Origin: a bacterium 1XD42-54
GTDB lineage: Bacteria > Bacillota > Clostridia > Lachnospirales > Lachnospiraceae
DNA: 64,000 bases
Assembly (NCBI GenBank): GCA_003612585.1
Contig: RAZH01000004.1
Span: forward strand, 1 to 64,000
Direction: 5' to 3'
The notes under the pieces are model-generated. The model did no database searches. It was not told the DNA's origin and saw only the letters and a program-made list of their open reading frames with translations. How positions within the stretch are numbered: the first letter of the stretch is position 1; each line of letters opens with the position of its first letter. Shown here piece by piece: positions 41,761-51,986 of this stretch. Both the position numbers and the translations under genes were made by a program.

Positions 41761-42006
41761 ATGAGAACATTTCAAAAGGATTTTTTGCGGACTTCCGGTC
41801 AGATTGCACGAGAGAGAACGAGGCTGACGGTCGCATCGGATCGACTGTCCTGTAATCAGGACGAACTGCGGCAGCTTCAGAAGGAAGTAATGGGTGTCCT
41901 TTCGAAATACATGAATTTGGATAAAGAGGCTTTGAAAATACGCATAGACATTGTCAGCGGAACAAAGCGAGGAGTACACGATGTTAAGACAATACAAATT
42001 AAGTGA
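41761..42006 (+). CDS. minE: Cell division topological specificity factor MinE
   Basis: Small ORF downstream of minD; RERTRLTVASDRL...LQKEVMGVLSKYMNLDKEALKIRID. Confidence 0.88.
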   Translation: MRTFQKDFLRTSGQIARERTRLTVASDRLSCNQDELRQLQKEVMGVLSKYMNLDKEALKIRIDIVSGTKRGVHDVKTIQIK

Positions 42007-43081
42007 TTATCGGTTTCGGCTGATTTTATGGGTAGTAGTTCTTTCTACACTGGGCATTCTCATAATTGGCAGTGCGAATAGTGAATTTCAGACAAGGCAG
42101 ATGCAGGGAATGATAGCGGGTATCGTAATCATGTTGATTGTATCTTTGTTTGACTATACATGGCTGCTTAACTTTTACTGGCTTATCTATCTTGCAGGCT
42201 CCGGACTTTTGGCAGCAGTTCTTTTAGTCGGGACGAATGTAAACGGTGCGACCAGGTGGATTAACATCGGTTTTCAGTTTCAGCCGTCAGATATTGTAAA
42301 GATTATGCTGATTATGTTTTTTGCAAAGTTTTTTGAAGTGCACGAAGATAAGATAAACAGTTTCCGGATTATTGTCTTTTCCGTGATTTTAATTGGCGTT
42401 CAGCTTTTCCTGATTGTAAAAGAACCGGATCTTTCTACCACGATTGTTGTGGCGCTTCTGTTTTGTGTCCTTATTTTTATGGCAGGACTCAGCTATAAAA
42501 TTGTGGGAGGGATTTTGATCGTATGTATTCCGCTTATGGTTATACTGATGAGCCTTCTTTTGCAGCCGGATCAGAAACTGGTAGACGAATATCAGATGAA
42601 ACGTGTTTACGCATGGCTTCGGCCGGAAGAATATCCGCAGGATGCTTATCAGCAGCAGAATTCCATTAAAGCGATTGGATCGGGGCAGCTTTACGGAAAG
42701 GGGCTGAACAACGATGCGGTTGGTTCTGTTAAAAATGGTAATTTTATTGCGGAGCCTCAGACCGATTTTATTTTTGCAGTTGCGGGCGAGGAGCTTGGTT
42801 TTATTGGCTGTTGCATGATCGTACTTCTTGAGTTTATCATCGCCATGGAATGTCTTATGATCGGAAGGAGGGCAAAGACACTTTCTGGAACACTGATTGC
42901 TTCCGGCATGTCTGCATTGATTTTTTTCCAGAGTTTTGTTAATATATCAGTAACGACTGGCATTATACCAAATACTGGAATCACCTTACCCTTTGTGAGC
43001 TACGGATTGACGTCTCTTGTCAGTTTTTACATCGGGATCGGGCTCGTGCTGAATGTCGGACTTCAGACAAGAAAATATTAA
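41981..43081 (+). CDS. rodA: RodA/FtsW/SpoVE family peptidoglycan glycosyltransferase
   Basis: 10-TM SEDS protein: GATRWINIGFQFQPSDIVKI, TGIIPNTGITLPFVSYGLTSL. Confidence 0.94.
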   Translation: MLRQYKLSDYRFRLILWVVVLSTLGILIIGSANSEFQTRQMQGMIAGIVIMLIVSLFDYTWLLNFYWLIYLAGSGLLAAVLLVGTNVNGATRWINIGFQFQPSDIVKIMLIMFFAKFFEVHEDKINSFRIIVFSVILIGVQLFLIVKEPDLSTTIVVALLFCVLIFMAGLSYKIVGGILIVCIPLMVILMSLLLQPDQKLVDEYQMKRVYAWLRPEEYPQDAYQQQNSIKAIGSGQLYGKGLNNDAVGSVKNGNFIAEPQTDFIFAVAGEELGFIGCCMIVLLEFIIAMECLMIGRRAKTLSGTLIASGMSALIFFQSFVNISVTTGIIPNTGITLPFVSYGLTSLVSFYIGIGLVLNVGLQTRKY

Positions 43082-43094
43082 GGAGGTAGGCTTC

Positions 43095-43490
43095 ATGAAA
43101 GTAGCGTTTATTGCACACGATACAAAGAAAAAGCTGATGCAGAATCTTTGTATTGCCTATCGAAACATTCTGGCCAAGCATATGTTGTATGCAACAGGGA
43201 CGACAGGCCGGTTAATTGAAGAAGTTACGGGATTGAATATTCACAAAACTCTTGCAGGGCATATCGGCGGAGAAGAGCAGATCGGGGCAATGATTGAACA
43301 GAACCAGATTGACCTCGTAATCTTTTTTCGTAATCCGGGGAGTGCCAGAAGCAGTGAGCTGGATATCAATAAAGTGCTTCGCCTATGCGATATTCACAAT
43401 GTCCCTCTGGCAACCAATATTGCATCCGCAGAGCTTTTACTGAAATCATTGGATAGAGGGGATCTTGAGTGGCGTGAGATGTACAGATAG
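43095..43490 (+). CDS. mgsA: Methylglyoxal synthase
   Basis: IAHDTKKKLM, LYATGTTGRLIEE, FFRNP, CDIHNVPLATNIASAE. Confidence 0.96.
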   Translation: MKVAFIAHDTKKKLMQNLCIAYRNILAKHMLYATGTTGRLIEEVTGLNIHKTLAGHIGGEEQIGAMIEQNQIDLVIFFRNPGSARSSELDINKVLRLCDIHNVPLATNIASAELLLKSLDRGDLEWREMYR

Positions 43491-44556
43491 TTCTGATTTA
43501 CGGTCTGGATATTCAGAACGTGAATGGATGAGGATTCAGGCAAAAGAAGAAAAAGAACAGAAAAAACAACGACAGCTGATCGGGATGGCGGTTATTTTAT
43601 TCCTGATTTCACTGCTGTTATGTTTTTTTGTTTATTATTTTGTGTTACGGTCACATGATTATACACTGACACAGCCATATGACAAAGCGGATATGGTGCT
43701 GGGGATCGGAAATACCTTGTCTTCCGGAAATGTGGCAGAACCATTTGCCGGAGAACTATGCGTGGCAAACGGCGAGGTCAACACGCAGGCTCTTTCATTA
43801 AGCGCGTACTCGGCCGGACTGTTTGATATGAATAAAAAGCAGACGATTTATGCAAAAGATATTTTTACAAAACGCGGCGAGGCCAGTATCACAAAGATCA
43901 TGACAGCACTTGTTACGCTGAAATATGGAAATCTGGATGATATCATAACTGTGACGCCCATTGTAAAGGATATTGAGTACGGTTCTTCTGTTTGTGATAT
44001 CAAAGAAGGGGATGTGCTGTCTCTGAGACAGCTGCTCTACGGATTGATGATTGCTTCCGGAAATGACGCTGGTATGATGATTGCCGAGCATGTGGGAGGA
44101 TCTGTCGACAATTTCGTAAATATGATGAACGAGGAGGCCCGACAGATCGGAGCAACCAATACCCATTTTACAAATCCGCACGGGTTGACTGATCCGGATC
44201 ACTATACGACTGTATATGATATATATCTGATGATGAATGCAGCGCTGGAATACGAAATTTTTCAGGATATTATCAGCAGAAAAAATTATTATGCAGAGTA
44301 TTCGAGAATTGACGGTTCTCCTGTAGCAGTTACCTGGGAATCGACGAATCATTACTTTACCAATGACGCTGATGCACCAGATAACGTCACGGTATATGGT
44401 GGTAAGACAGGAACAACAGACGAAGCGGGTAATTGTCTGGCCCTACTTACAAAAGATCCGTACGGGAATCCGTATTTATCAATTATTTTGCATTGCGATT
44501 CAAAAGAATCTCTCTACGCAGAGATGAATCAACTATTATCACTAATCGAGAGCTGA
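43465..44556 (+). CDS. D-alanyl-D-alanine carboxypeptidase (DacF-like)
   Basis: ASITKIMTAL (SxxK), SGNDAG (SxN), YGGKTGTTDEAG (KTG). Confidence 0.92.
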   Translation: MSGVRCTDSSDLRSGYSEREWMRIQAKEEKEQKKQRQLIGMAVILFLISLLLCFFVYYFVLRSHDYTLTQPYDKADMVLGIGNTLSSGNVAEPFAGELCVANGEVNTQALSLSAYSAGLFDMNKKQTIYAKDIFTKRGEASITKIMTALVTLKYGNLDDIITVTPIVKDIEYGSSVCDIKEGDVLSLRQLLYGLMIASGNDAGMMIAEHVGGSVDNFVNMMNEEARQIGATNTHFTNPHGLTDPDHYTTVYDIYLMMNAALEYEIFQDIISRKNYYAEYSRIDGSPVAVTWESTNHYFTNDADAPDNVTVYGGKTGTTDEAGNCLALLTKDPYGNPYLSIILHCDSKESLYAEMNQLLSLIES

Positions 44557-44602
44557 TCAGAGAAATTATGTGTAAATTTACCCCTGAAATTTGATTTAGG
44601 TG

Positions 44603-44631
44603 TTGTAATTTTCTGTTGAATAGACTATAAT
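44603..44631 (+). promoter_or_regulatory. Sigma-A-like promoter upstream of the small P-loop ORF
   Basis: TTGTAA(44603-44608), 17 nt spacer, TATAAT(44626-44631). Confidence 0.65.
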
Positions 44632-44674
44632 AAAGCATGAATATATATCCGCTACTATAAGGAGGAGATTGGCC

Positions 44675-45094
44675 ATGATACAGTTAATCGTAGGTGAAAA
44701 GGGAAAAGGAAAGACAAAGGTTCTGCTTGATAAAGCGAACACAGAAGTAAAGAATGCGCATGGGAGTATCGTTTATCTGGATAAAAGTGCCAAACATATG
44801 TATGAGTTGAATAATAAGGTTCGGTTGATCGATGTTTCCGGATTTGATCTTCAGTCAAGTGGAGAGTTTCTTGGATTTATTTACGGTATTATTTCTCAGG
44901 ACCATGATCTTGAGCAGATGTATCTTGACAGCTTTTTGAAAATATCTGCGTCGGACGAAGCAACAGTAAACGAGCTGCTTGAAAAGCTTGTACAGATTGG
45001 AGAAAAGTTCCATGTGACCTTTGTGATCAGCATTTCTGTCAATGCAGCAGCGATTTCTGAAAATCTGAAAGAAAATATTATTGCGGAATTATAA
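44675..45094 (+). CDS. Small uncharacterised P-loop protein
   Basis: Walker A GEKGKGKTKVLLDKA; RBS AAGGAGGAG; 140 aa. Confidence 0.7.
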   Translation: MIQLIVGEKGKGKTKVLLDKANTEVKNAHGSIVYLDKSAKHMYELNNKVRLIDVSGFDLQSSGEFLGFIYGIISQDHDLEQMYLDSFLKISASDEATVNELLEKLVQIGEKFHVTFVISISVNAAAISENLKENIIAEL

Positions 45095-45107
45095 TAAAGT
45101 TACATAC

Positions 45108-45151
45108 AAACGCCTGAAGTATTCTGGATTTTCCGAAAGCTTCAGGCGTTT
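45108..45151 (+). terminator. Intrinsic terminator (possibly bidirectional)
   Basis: Perfect 12-bp stem AAACGCCTGAAG/CTTCAGGCGTTT followed by TTTT. Confidence 0.85.
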
Positions 45152-45162
45152 TGCAATGTATT

Positions 45163-45372
45163 CTATTCTCTTCCCATTTCTCTTACCCGGCCATACAGGC
45201 TGAGCAGATACAGACCGGCCAGACCGACCAGAGCATAGATGATTCTTGAAATCCATGTCATATTTCCAAAAAGCAGATTTACAAGATCCAGCTTGAAAAA
45301 ACCAATCAGGCCCCAGTTGACAGCGCCGATAATGACAAGCGTCAGAGCTGTATAATCAAAACATCTTCCCAT
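45163..45372 (-). CDS. DUF378 family small membrane protein
   Basis: DYTALTLVIIGAVNWGLIGFFKLDLVNLLFG...ISRIIYALVGLAGLYLL. Confidence 0.92.
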   Translation of the reverse strand: MGRCFDYTALTLVIIGAVNWGLIGFFKLDLVNLLFGNMTWISRIIYALVGLAGLYLLSLYGRVREMGRE

Positions 45373-45514
45373 GTCTTTCCCTCCTTTTCAGATTAGGATA
45401 GGCTTAGTCTTCCCTGAAAATTGGTTTTTATTCAGAACAAAGGTTGTATCACAAAGAGGAACATGGTAAAATAATCGGTAAGACCTTTTATGAAACACGC
45501 AGGAGGGCCCTTTT

Positions 45515-46879
45515 TTGAGCAAACGGAGTAAAAAGAAAAAAATTACAAAATATAAAAAATATTCGTTTTTTAATATAGGTACGCTTCTGTTTGGAACACT
45601 ATTTATTTATATGGTTATTTCCACTTTTATGTATATGACAGAAACGCATATCACGTCTTATGAAGTTATGAAAGGGACAATCACAGGAAATTACCGTTAT
45701 CATGCGCTTTCCCTGCGCACGGAAGAAATTGTTACTGCCTCACAGTCAGGGAGTGTTCGTTATTTTGAGCGGGAAGGAAGTAAGGTTTCCGCTGGTAGCA
45801 CCGTTTGTTCTGTCAATGAAACCGGATCACTGGACCCGGTCCTGATCAGTGATTTTGTACTGGACGATAAAGAAGCAAGTAGGCTTCGTGATACGATGTC
45901 CAGTTTTACGATTAATTATTCAGGGAGTGCCTTCCAGAAAACGTATGACCTGAAGGCAACCATGGAAAGTTCTATTTCGGAAATTATCGAACAAAACTCT
46001 ACCGGTTATGTAAATGTGCGAAATCAATGCAATGCGCCCACCTCCGGTTTTGTAGTTTACAATATAGATGGAATGGAGACGTTAAAAGAGGAGCAGCTTA
46101 CTTCAGAAGTTTTTGATCAGACCAGATACAGCTCAACAAAGCTTCGTAATCAGAAAAATGTCAGAGCTGGTCAGCCTCTTTTTAAATTGATTACAGATGA
46201 AACATGGGCTTTGTATTTTCCCATAGATCGAAAGCTGCTTACGGAGCTTTCCGATATGAAAAAAATCCGTTTTCGTTTCCTGAAAGATAACCAGACTTTT
46301 ACTGCGCCATTTTCGGTGATTCAAAACGGCGAGGAAGCTTTTGGTAAAATTTCTCTGGATAATTCTCTGGTGCGTTATGCGACAGATCGTTTTTTAGAGA
46401 TAGAGCTTGTAATGAATAAAAAAAGCGGGCTTAAGATACCTTCCTCTGCGATTGTTGACCGGGCTTTTTACAGGATTCCTGAAGAATATGTCATCAAAAA
46501 TGCAGATACAGACAAAGAAATTGCTTTGAAAGTCGAACATTTTGCAGGGGATGGTTCCTCAAAGGTTAGTTATATTACGGCAAACGTTTATCGGTACGAG
46601 AATAATGAGTATCTGATTGATCAGAAGGTATTATCGGAGGGCGACTACATTCAGCTGGAAGATTCCGCAAAGAGGATACAGGTGCAGGAGAAGAATCTGG
46701 AGACACTGCACGGTGTATACAATATTAATAAAGGATATGCCGTATTCCGTGAGATCACAGTGATTGATGAAAATGAAGAGTACTGTATTGTGGAGAGCAA
46801 CAACGTATACGGTCTGGCGGCCTATGATTATATTGTACTTGACGCTTCGCTTGTGAAGGAAGATCAGATTGTATATTAG
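45515..46879 (+). CDS. HlyD-family-like membrane protein adjacent to yggS-sepF
   Basis: N-terminal TM, biotinyl-lipoyl-like SGSVRYFEREGSKVSAGSTVCSV. Confidence 0.75.
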   Translation: MSKRSKKKKITKYKKYSFFNIGTLLFGTLFIYMVISTFMYMTETHITSYEVMKGTITGNYRYHALSLRTEEIVTASQSGSVRYFEREGSKVSAGSTVCSVNETGSLDPVLISDFVLDDKEASRLRDTMSSFTINYSGSAFQKTYDLKATMESSISEIIEQNSTGYVNVRNQCNAPTSGFVVYNIDGMETLKEEQLTSEVFDQTRYSSTKLRNQKNVRAGQPLFKLITDETWALYFPIDRKLLTELSDMKKIRFRFLKDNQTFTAPFSVIQNGEEAFGKISLDNSLVRYATDRFLEIELVMNKKSGLKIPSSAIVDRAFYRIPEEYVIKNADTDKEIALKVEHFAGDGSSKVSYITANVYRYENNEYLIDQKVLSEGDYIQLEDSAKRIQVQEKNLETLHGVYNINKGYAVFREITVIDENEEYCIVESNNVYGLAAYDYIVLDASLVKEDQIVY

Positions 46880-46910
46880 AGGTTGCGTTTGGACGTATCT
46901 TAGCGATGCA

Positions 46911-46955
46911 CAGAAATAGTTGAGACAGAAATAGTTGAGACAGAAATAGTTGAGA
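46911..46955. repeat. Three perfect tandem copies of CAGAAATAGTTGAGA (15 bp)
   Basis: 46911-46925, 46926-46940 and 46941-46955 identical. Confidence 0.97.
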
Positions 46956-46966
46956 TAGAGGAGATT

Positions 46967-47665
46967 ATGATGATCAAGGACAATTTACAGGAAGTGGAAC
47001 GGCGGATTACGGCTGCCTGCGAGAGAGCCGGACGTAACCGCGATGAAGTTTTGCTGGTTGCAGTGAGTAAGACAAAACCGGTAGAAATGCTGCGCTGTGC
47101 ATATGATGCTGGAACGCGCAATTTCGGAGAGAATAAACCTCAGGAAATAAAAGAAAAATATCCGCTTATGGAAAAAGATGTGAAATGGCATATGATTGGC
47201 CATCTTCAGCGCAACAAGATAAAATATATCATCGACAAAGTCTGTATGATTCATTCCGTGGATTCAGTGCGTCTGGCTGAGGCAATCAACGAGGAGGCGG
47301 AAAAGCATGGAATAGTTATGCCGGTTCTTGTAGAGGTAAATGTTGCCAGAGAAGCGTCCAAATATGGTATTATGCCGGAGGAAACAGAGACATTTATCAG
47401 GCAGATTAGTGTATTTTCGCATATTTGTGTACAAGGTCTGATGACAATAGCTCCATTTACAGAAAATCCGGAAGAAAATCGCGGCTACTTCCGTGATTTA
47501 TATAAATTATATGTTGACATCAAAGCCAAAAACATTGATAATGTGAATATGTGTAATCTTAGCATGGGAATGACCGGCGATTACGAGGTAGCAATTGAAG
47601 AGGGCGCAACGATGGTCCGTGTAGGAACCGGTATTTTCGGTGAAAGATTTTACAGCCTTACTTAA
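46967..47665 (+). CDS. yggS: YggS family PLP homeostasis protein
   Basis: LVAVSKTKP, NFGENKPQEIKEKYP, WHMIGHLQRNK, SMGMTGDYEVAIEEGATMVRVGTGIFG. Confidence 0.96.
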   Translation: MMIKDNLQEVERRITAACERAGRNRDEVLLVAVSKTKPVEMLRCAYDAGTRNFGENKPQEIKEKYPLMEKDVKWHMIGHLQRNKIKYIIDKVCMIHSVDSVRLAEAINEEAEKHGIVMPVLVEVNVAREASKYGIMPEETETFIRQISVFSHICVQGLMTIAPFTENPEENRGYFRDLYKLYVDIKAKNIDNVNMCNLSMGMTGDYEVAIEEGATMVRVGTGIFGERFYSLT

Positions 47666-47686
47666 GGGCGGATGGGAGACTTTTTT

Positions 47687-48259
47687 ATGGGAGTTTTAGA
47701 TAAGTTTTTGAATGCAATGAAGATGAACGACGATGAAGGTTTCGGTGAGGATTACCTGGACGATGATTACGACGATTACGATGAATTCGAAGAAGAGAAA
47801 CCAAAAAGACGTTTTCTAAACAAATATGAGGAAGAGCCGGAAGAGGAAGAGACAGGAAAACCAGTTACGTCATCCGGAAGCGCACCGCTCACGCCTGTAA
47901 AAATGAAAGCGAAAACTTCTGCCAGAAGTAACTCAAAAATTGCACCGATGCGTACCAAAAAAAGCAGTGGTATGGAGGTTTGTGTGATTAAACCAAAGAG
48001 CATGGAGGATGCACGCGAGATTACGGAAACGCTGCTTGAGGAATGTACAGTTGTCCTGAACATGGAAGGCCTGGATCTGGATGTAGCACAGAGAATTATT
48101 GATTTTGCATCTGGTTCCTGTTATGCAATTCATGGAAACCTGCAGAAGATCAGTAATTACATTTTTATTATCACACCAGAAAGTGTTGACATTTCCGGAG
48201 ACTTCCAGGAAATTCTGACAGGTGCTTTTGATGTTCCTTCCTTTGGAACAAGATTCTAG
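47687..48259 (+). CDS. sepF: Cell division protein SepF
   Basis: Acidic linker then VIKPKSMEDAREITETLLEECTVVLNMEGLDLDVAQRIIDFASGSCYAIHGNLQKIS. Confidence 0.94.
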   Translation: MGVLDKFLNAMKMNDDEGFGEDYLDDDYDDYDEFEEEKPKRRFLNKYEEEPEEEETGKPVTSSGSAPLTPVKMKAKTSARSNSKIAPMRTKKSSGMEVCVIKPKSMEDAREITETLLEECTVVLNMEGLDLDVAQRIIDFASGSCYAIHGNLQKISNYIFIITPESVDISGDFQEILTGAFDVPSFGTRF

Positions 48260-48326
48260 TGGGACAAGGTCTGAACTATATAGATTTTATAATGGAAGGA
48301 AAGTCTGAAAGAACGGATTTTAATCT

Positions 48327-49109
48327 ATGAGTGAGGAAGAGCTGCTGATCAAACGCTTTCAGGAATTGGCAGGTATGGCGGACCGAAGAGGTTTTGTCTC
48401 CTTTACTGATTTTCTGAATCTAAATGAACAGAATATTTTACACCAAACGATGCAAAAGTTTTCCTGGATGAAAGGGGAAACTTTTGGTGGTTATAAGGGA
48501 GCGGAGCGTCAGATTGCGGCATTTGTACCTGACGCTTTTTCGGGTTACGACGACTTTTCAAACTGGCAGGAAGACACCTGGGAGTATCCGATTGCCTGTA
48601 TCCGGATTCGTCCGTTGCATGCAAAGTTTGCAGAAAATCTCGGACACAGGGATATTCTTGGCGCGCTGATGCATCTGGGAATTGAACGCAGCAAAATGGG
48701 AGATATTGCATTGTGTGGTGAAGAGTTTTATCTGTTCTGTTGTAATTCTATGGCAGAGTTGATCTGCCGCGAGCTTACCAGAATCCGCCATACCTCTGTG
48801 TGCTGCGAGATTTGCAGTCAGGCGGATTTTGTTTATCAGCCTGAGACGAAAAGTATAACGGGAAGCGTTGCATCCGTGCGTTTAGACGCAGTTATGGCAC
48901 TGGCATTTCAGGCTTCACGTAGCAGCTTGTTATCCCTGATTGGGGATGGCAAAGTCTTTGTAAATGGAAAGCTGATTACGACAAATGCGTATGCATTAAA
49001 GGAGATGGATCTTGTATCTGCCAGGGGATTGGGACGTTTTCGCTATATCGGTGTACTGGGACAGACCAAAAAAGGACGATGCATGGTCGAGCTCGAGAAA
49101 TATATCTGA
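48327..49109 (+). CDS. S4-domain RNA-binding protein (YlmH-like)
   Basis: S4 region RLDAVMALAFQASRSSLLSLIGDGKVFVNGKLI; downstream of sepF. Confidence 0.88.
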   Translation: MSEEELLIKRFQELAGMADRRGFVSFTDFLNLNEQNILHQTMQKFSWMKGETFGGYKGAERQIAAFVPDAFSGYDDFSNWQEDTWEYPIACIRIRPLHAKFAENLGHRDILGALMHLGIERSKMGDIALCGEEFYLFCCNSMAELICRELTRIRHTSVCCEICSQADFVYQPETKSITGSVASVRLDAVMALAFQASRSSLLSLIGDGKVFVNGKLITTNAYALKEMDLVSARGLGRFRYIGVLGQTKKGRCMVELEKYI

Positions 49110-49209
49110 ATAGGTAGAAATTGAGTAATGGTATTCCAAAACTCAGAGTAAAAGATTCAGCCGGAATCTGGCTGACATGTCAGAGAAGCAGCCAGGAGGA
49201 TTTAAGAAA

Positions 49210-50319
49210 ATGAAAAAGAACGAAGCAGTAACAAATATCACAGTAAAAACAGCCGGGAATGCACCGTACGATATTCTTTTCAGAGATTCCTTTGAAGCGC
49301 TTTCTGGCGCATTGGAGGCAGTGGGATGTAGTGGTCACCGGCTCTGCATTGTGACAGATTCTAACGTTGCGCCACTGTATCTGGAAGAAGTCAAAGAGCT
49401 GGCAGAGAAAGTTTGCAGTCAGGTAGAATGTTTTATTTTTGAAGCAGGAGAGCAGAATAAAACGCTGGCAACCGTTCAGTCTATTTATGAGAAACTGATT
49501 CTTGCCGGTTTTGACCGAAAGGATTATCTTCTGGCGCTTGGCGGTGGCGTAACCGGGGATATGACGGGTTATGCGGCCGCTACTTTTCTGCGCGGTATTC
49601 GGTTTATTCAGGTGCCGACGACGCTGTTGGCCCAGATTGACAGCAGCATCGGAGGAAAGACAGGAGTCGATTTCGATCAGTATAAAAATATGGTTGGAGC
49701 ATTCCATCAACCGGCACTTGTATACATTAATATCAATGTTTTAAAGGCCCTTCCAGAGAAACAGTTTGCAAACGGAATGGCAGAGTTATTAAAGCACGGG
49801 ATCATTTTGGACGCTGATTTTTACGAGTGGACGATTGCGCATATGGATGAAATTGAAAGCCGCAATCCGGAAATATTGCGTGCAATGGTGGCGAAATCTT
49901 GTCAGATCAAACAGTATGTGGTTGAGAAAGACCCGACAGAAAAAGGAGATCGTGCTTTGCTCAATTTCGGACACACGATTGGCCATGCGATTGAAAAACT
50001 AAAACATTTTGAGATGCTGCATGGGGAATGCGTTGCACTTGGCTGTGTTGCAGCTGCTTACATTTCCTGGTGCAGAGGCTTGATTGATGAGAATGAATTT
50101 TATGAAATACGGGATATGAATGTGGGATTCGGGTTACCGATTTCTTTTGATGGTTTGGATTCTGAGGCAATTGTGGAAGCAACCAGAAAAGATAAAAAAA
50201 TGGATGCCGGCAAAATTCGATTTATTTTACTAAAAAAACTGGGACATGCATACATAGATATGACGGTGACGGAAAAGGAAATGCTGGATGCCGTTAATTT
50301 TCTGAATGCAGACGCGTAA
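49210..50319 (+). CDS. aroB: 3-dehydroquinate synthase
   Basis: LALGGGVTGDMTGYAAATFLRGIRFIQVPTTLLAQIDSSIGGKTGVD. Confidence 0.96.
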   Translation: MKKNEAVTNITVKTAGNAPYDILFRDSFEALSGALEAVGCSGHRLCIVTDSNVAPLYLEEVKELAEKVCSQVECFIFEAGEQNKTLATVQSIYEKLILAGFDRKDYLLALGGGVTGDMTGYAAATFLRGIRFIQVPTTLLAQIDSSIGGKTGVDFDQYKNMVGAFHQPALVYININVLKALPEKQFANGMAELLKHGIILDADFYEWTIAHMDEIESRNPEILRAMVAKSCQIKQYVVEKDPTEKGDRALLNFGHTIGHAIEKLKHFEMLHGECVALGCVAAAYISWCRGLIDENEFYEIRDMNVGFGLPISFDGLDSEAIVEATRKDKKMDAGKIRFILLKKLGHAYIDMTVTEKEMLDAVNFLNADA

Positions 50320-50368
50320 GAACCAAAATAATTCTGAAAGGTCAGATACGGAGAAAGGCGGCAAGAAG

Positions 50369-50923
50369 ATGGAATACCAATATGAGAACTGCAAAAAAAA
50401 AGGAAAACGGTGCATGTTTGGCGCACTGTCCGTTTTGTTGCTTTTGCTGTTTGACCAAATTACGAAATATTCCGCACAGAGCCTTCTTGCAGGAAAGAAG
50501 AGTGTTTCAGTTATTCCTGGTGTATTTCAGCTGTTTTATCTGGAAAACAGAGGCGCCGCCTTTGGAATGTTTGCGAACCGGCAGGCCTTTTTTATCCTGG
50601 TTGCTGCTGTGATGACGGCTGTTGCGGTATTTGTATATCTGAGATTGCCTCAGGAGAAACATTATTATTTGCTGCGCTGTGTCTGTGTTTTGATTGCCGC
50701 AGGCGCCGTGGGGAATATGCTAGACCGTATATTACATGGGTATGTAATTGATTTTTTATATGTATCACTGATTGATTTCCCGGTATTTAACGTTGCAGAC
50801 TGTTATGTCTGTATCGGAGCTGCACTTGGCGTTGTGGCCATCTTTACCTTATATAAAGAGGATGATTTTAAATTTTTGAATCCATTTGGACAGAACAACC
50901 GATCAAATGGAAAACCAGATTAA
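50369..50923 (+). CDS. lspA: Lipoprotein signal peptidase
   Basis: DQITKYSAQ, ENRGAAFGMF, AAGAVGNMLDRILHGYVIDFLYV, FNVADCYVCIGAAL. Confidence 0.95.
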   Translation: MEYQYENCKKKGKRCMFGALSVLLLLLFDQITKYSAQSLLAGKKSVSVIPGVFQLFYLENRGAAFGMFANRQAFFILVAAVMTAVAVFVYLRLPQEKHYYLLRCVCVLIAAGAVGNMLDRILHGYVIDFLYVSLIDFPVFNVADCYVCIGAALGVVAIFTLYKEDDFKFLNPFGQNNRSNGKPD

Positions 50924-51003
50924 AATTTGTATCCTCGATATTGGAATACAGATTTGGATCGAAATAGCGAACTTCAGATGGGAATAAATGAAACGAGGGA
51001 ACA

Positions 51004-51963
51004 GTGGATAAAATTATCGAAGCATATAAATGGGAGCAGCCAGATGGCGACAGTAGTGTTTTTTTAATTACAGAACAGATGACTGGCCAGAGAATTGATC
51101 GTATTTTGGCAGAGCAATTTCCGGATGTTACACGTTCTTATCTGCAAAAGCTCATTCGTGAGAAGTGTGTAAAGATCAATGAAAAAGTGATAAAGGCCAG
51201 CGCAAAGCCGGCAATAGGAGACCGAGTTTCCGTGTTTTTTCCGGAAGCAGAGGAATTGCAGATTGTACCAGAGGATATTCCTCTGGATATTTTATATGAG
51301 GATTCGGACCTGATTATTGTAAATAAACCAAAAGGAATGGTCGTTCATCCTGCGGCAGGGCATTACAGCAAAACGCTGGTGAATGCATTGATGTACCACT
51401 GTCAGAACAGCCTGTCCGGCATCAATGGTGTCATGAGACCCGGAATTGTTCACCGGATTGATCAGAATACGACCGGTTCCCTGATTGTCTGCAAGAATGA
51501 TATGGCACATCAGGCGATTGCACAGCAGCTCAGCGTGCATTCGATTACAAGAAAATACCGTGCGATTGTGTATGGACGGCTGACTGAGGACGGTACTATT
51601 CGTACGACGATTGGTAGGCATCCCCAAAAGCGCAAGGAGATGGCCGTCAATGTCCCCCAAGGAAAGACGGCTGTCACCCATTATCACGTTCTGGAGCTGT
51701 TTGACAAATTTACTTATATCGAGTGTCAGCTGGAGACAGGGCGTACGCATCAGATCCGAGTGCATATGAAAAGCATCGGCCATCCAATTCTGGGAGACGA
51801 CGTGTATGGTCCGTCCAAGTGCCCGTTTTCAGGTTTGCAAGGGCAGACGCTGCATGCTATGACAATTGGGTTCCTTCATCCCTCTACAAAAGAGTATCTC
51901 GAGGTGGAGGCGCCTCTGCCCCTCTATTTTACGGATTTACTGAATAAGCTTCGATCTGTCTGA
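51004..51963 (+). CDS. rluD: RluD-family pseudouridine synthase
   Basis: S4 domain, GIVHRIDQNTTGSLIVCKND. Confidence 0.93.
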   Translation: MDKIIEAYKWEQPDGDSSVFLITEQMTGQRIDRILAEQFPDVTRSYLQKLIREKCVKINEKVIKASAKPAIGDRVSVFFPEAEELQIVPEDIPLDILYEDSDLIIVNKPKGMVVHPAAGHYSKTLVNALMYHCQNSLSGINGVMRPGIVHRIDQNTTGSLIVCKNDMAHQAIAQQLSVHSITRKYRAIVYGRLTEDGTIRTTIGRHPQKRKEMAVNVPQGKTAVTHYHVLELFDKFTYIECQLETGRTHQIRVHMKSIGHPILGDDVYGPSKCPFSGLQGQTLHAMTIGFLHPSTKEYLEVEAPLPLYFTDLLNKLRSV

Positions 51964-51986
51964 GAACTGTTTGGCGAAACCAGATG

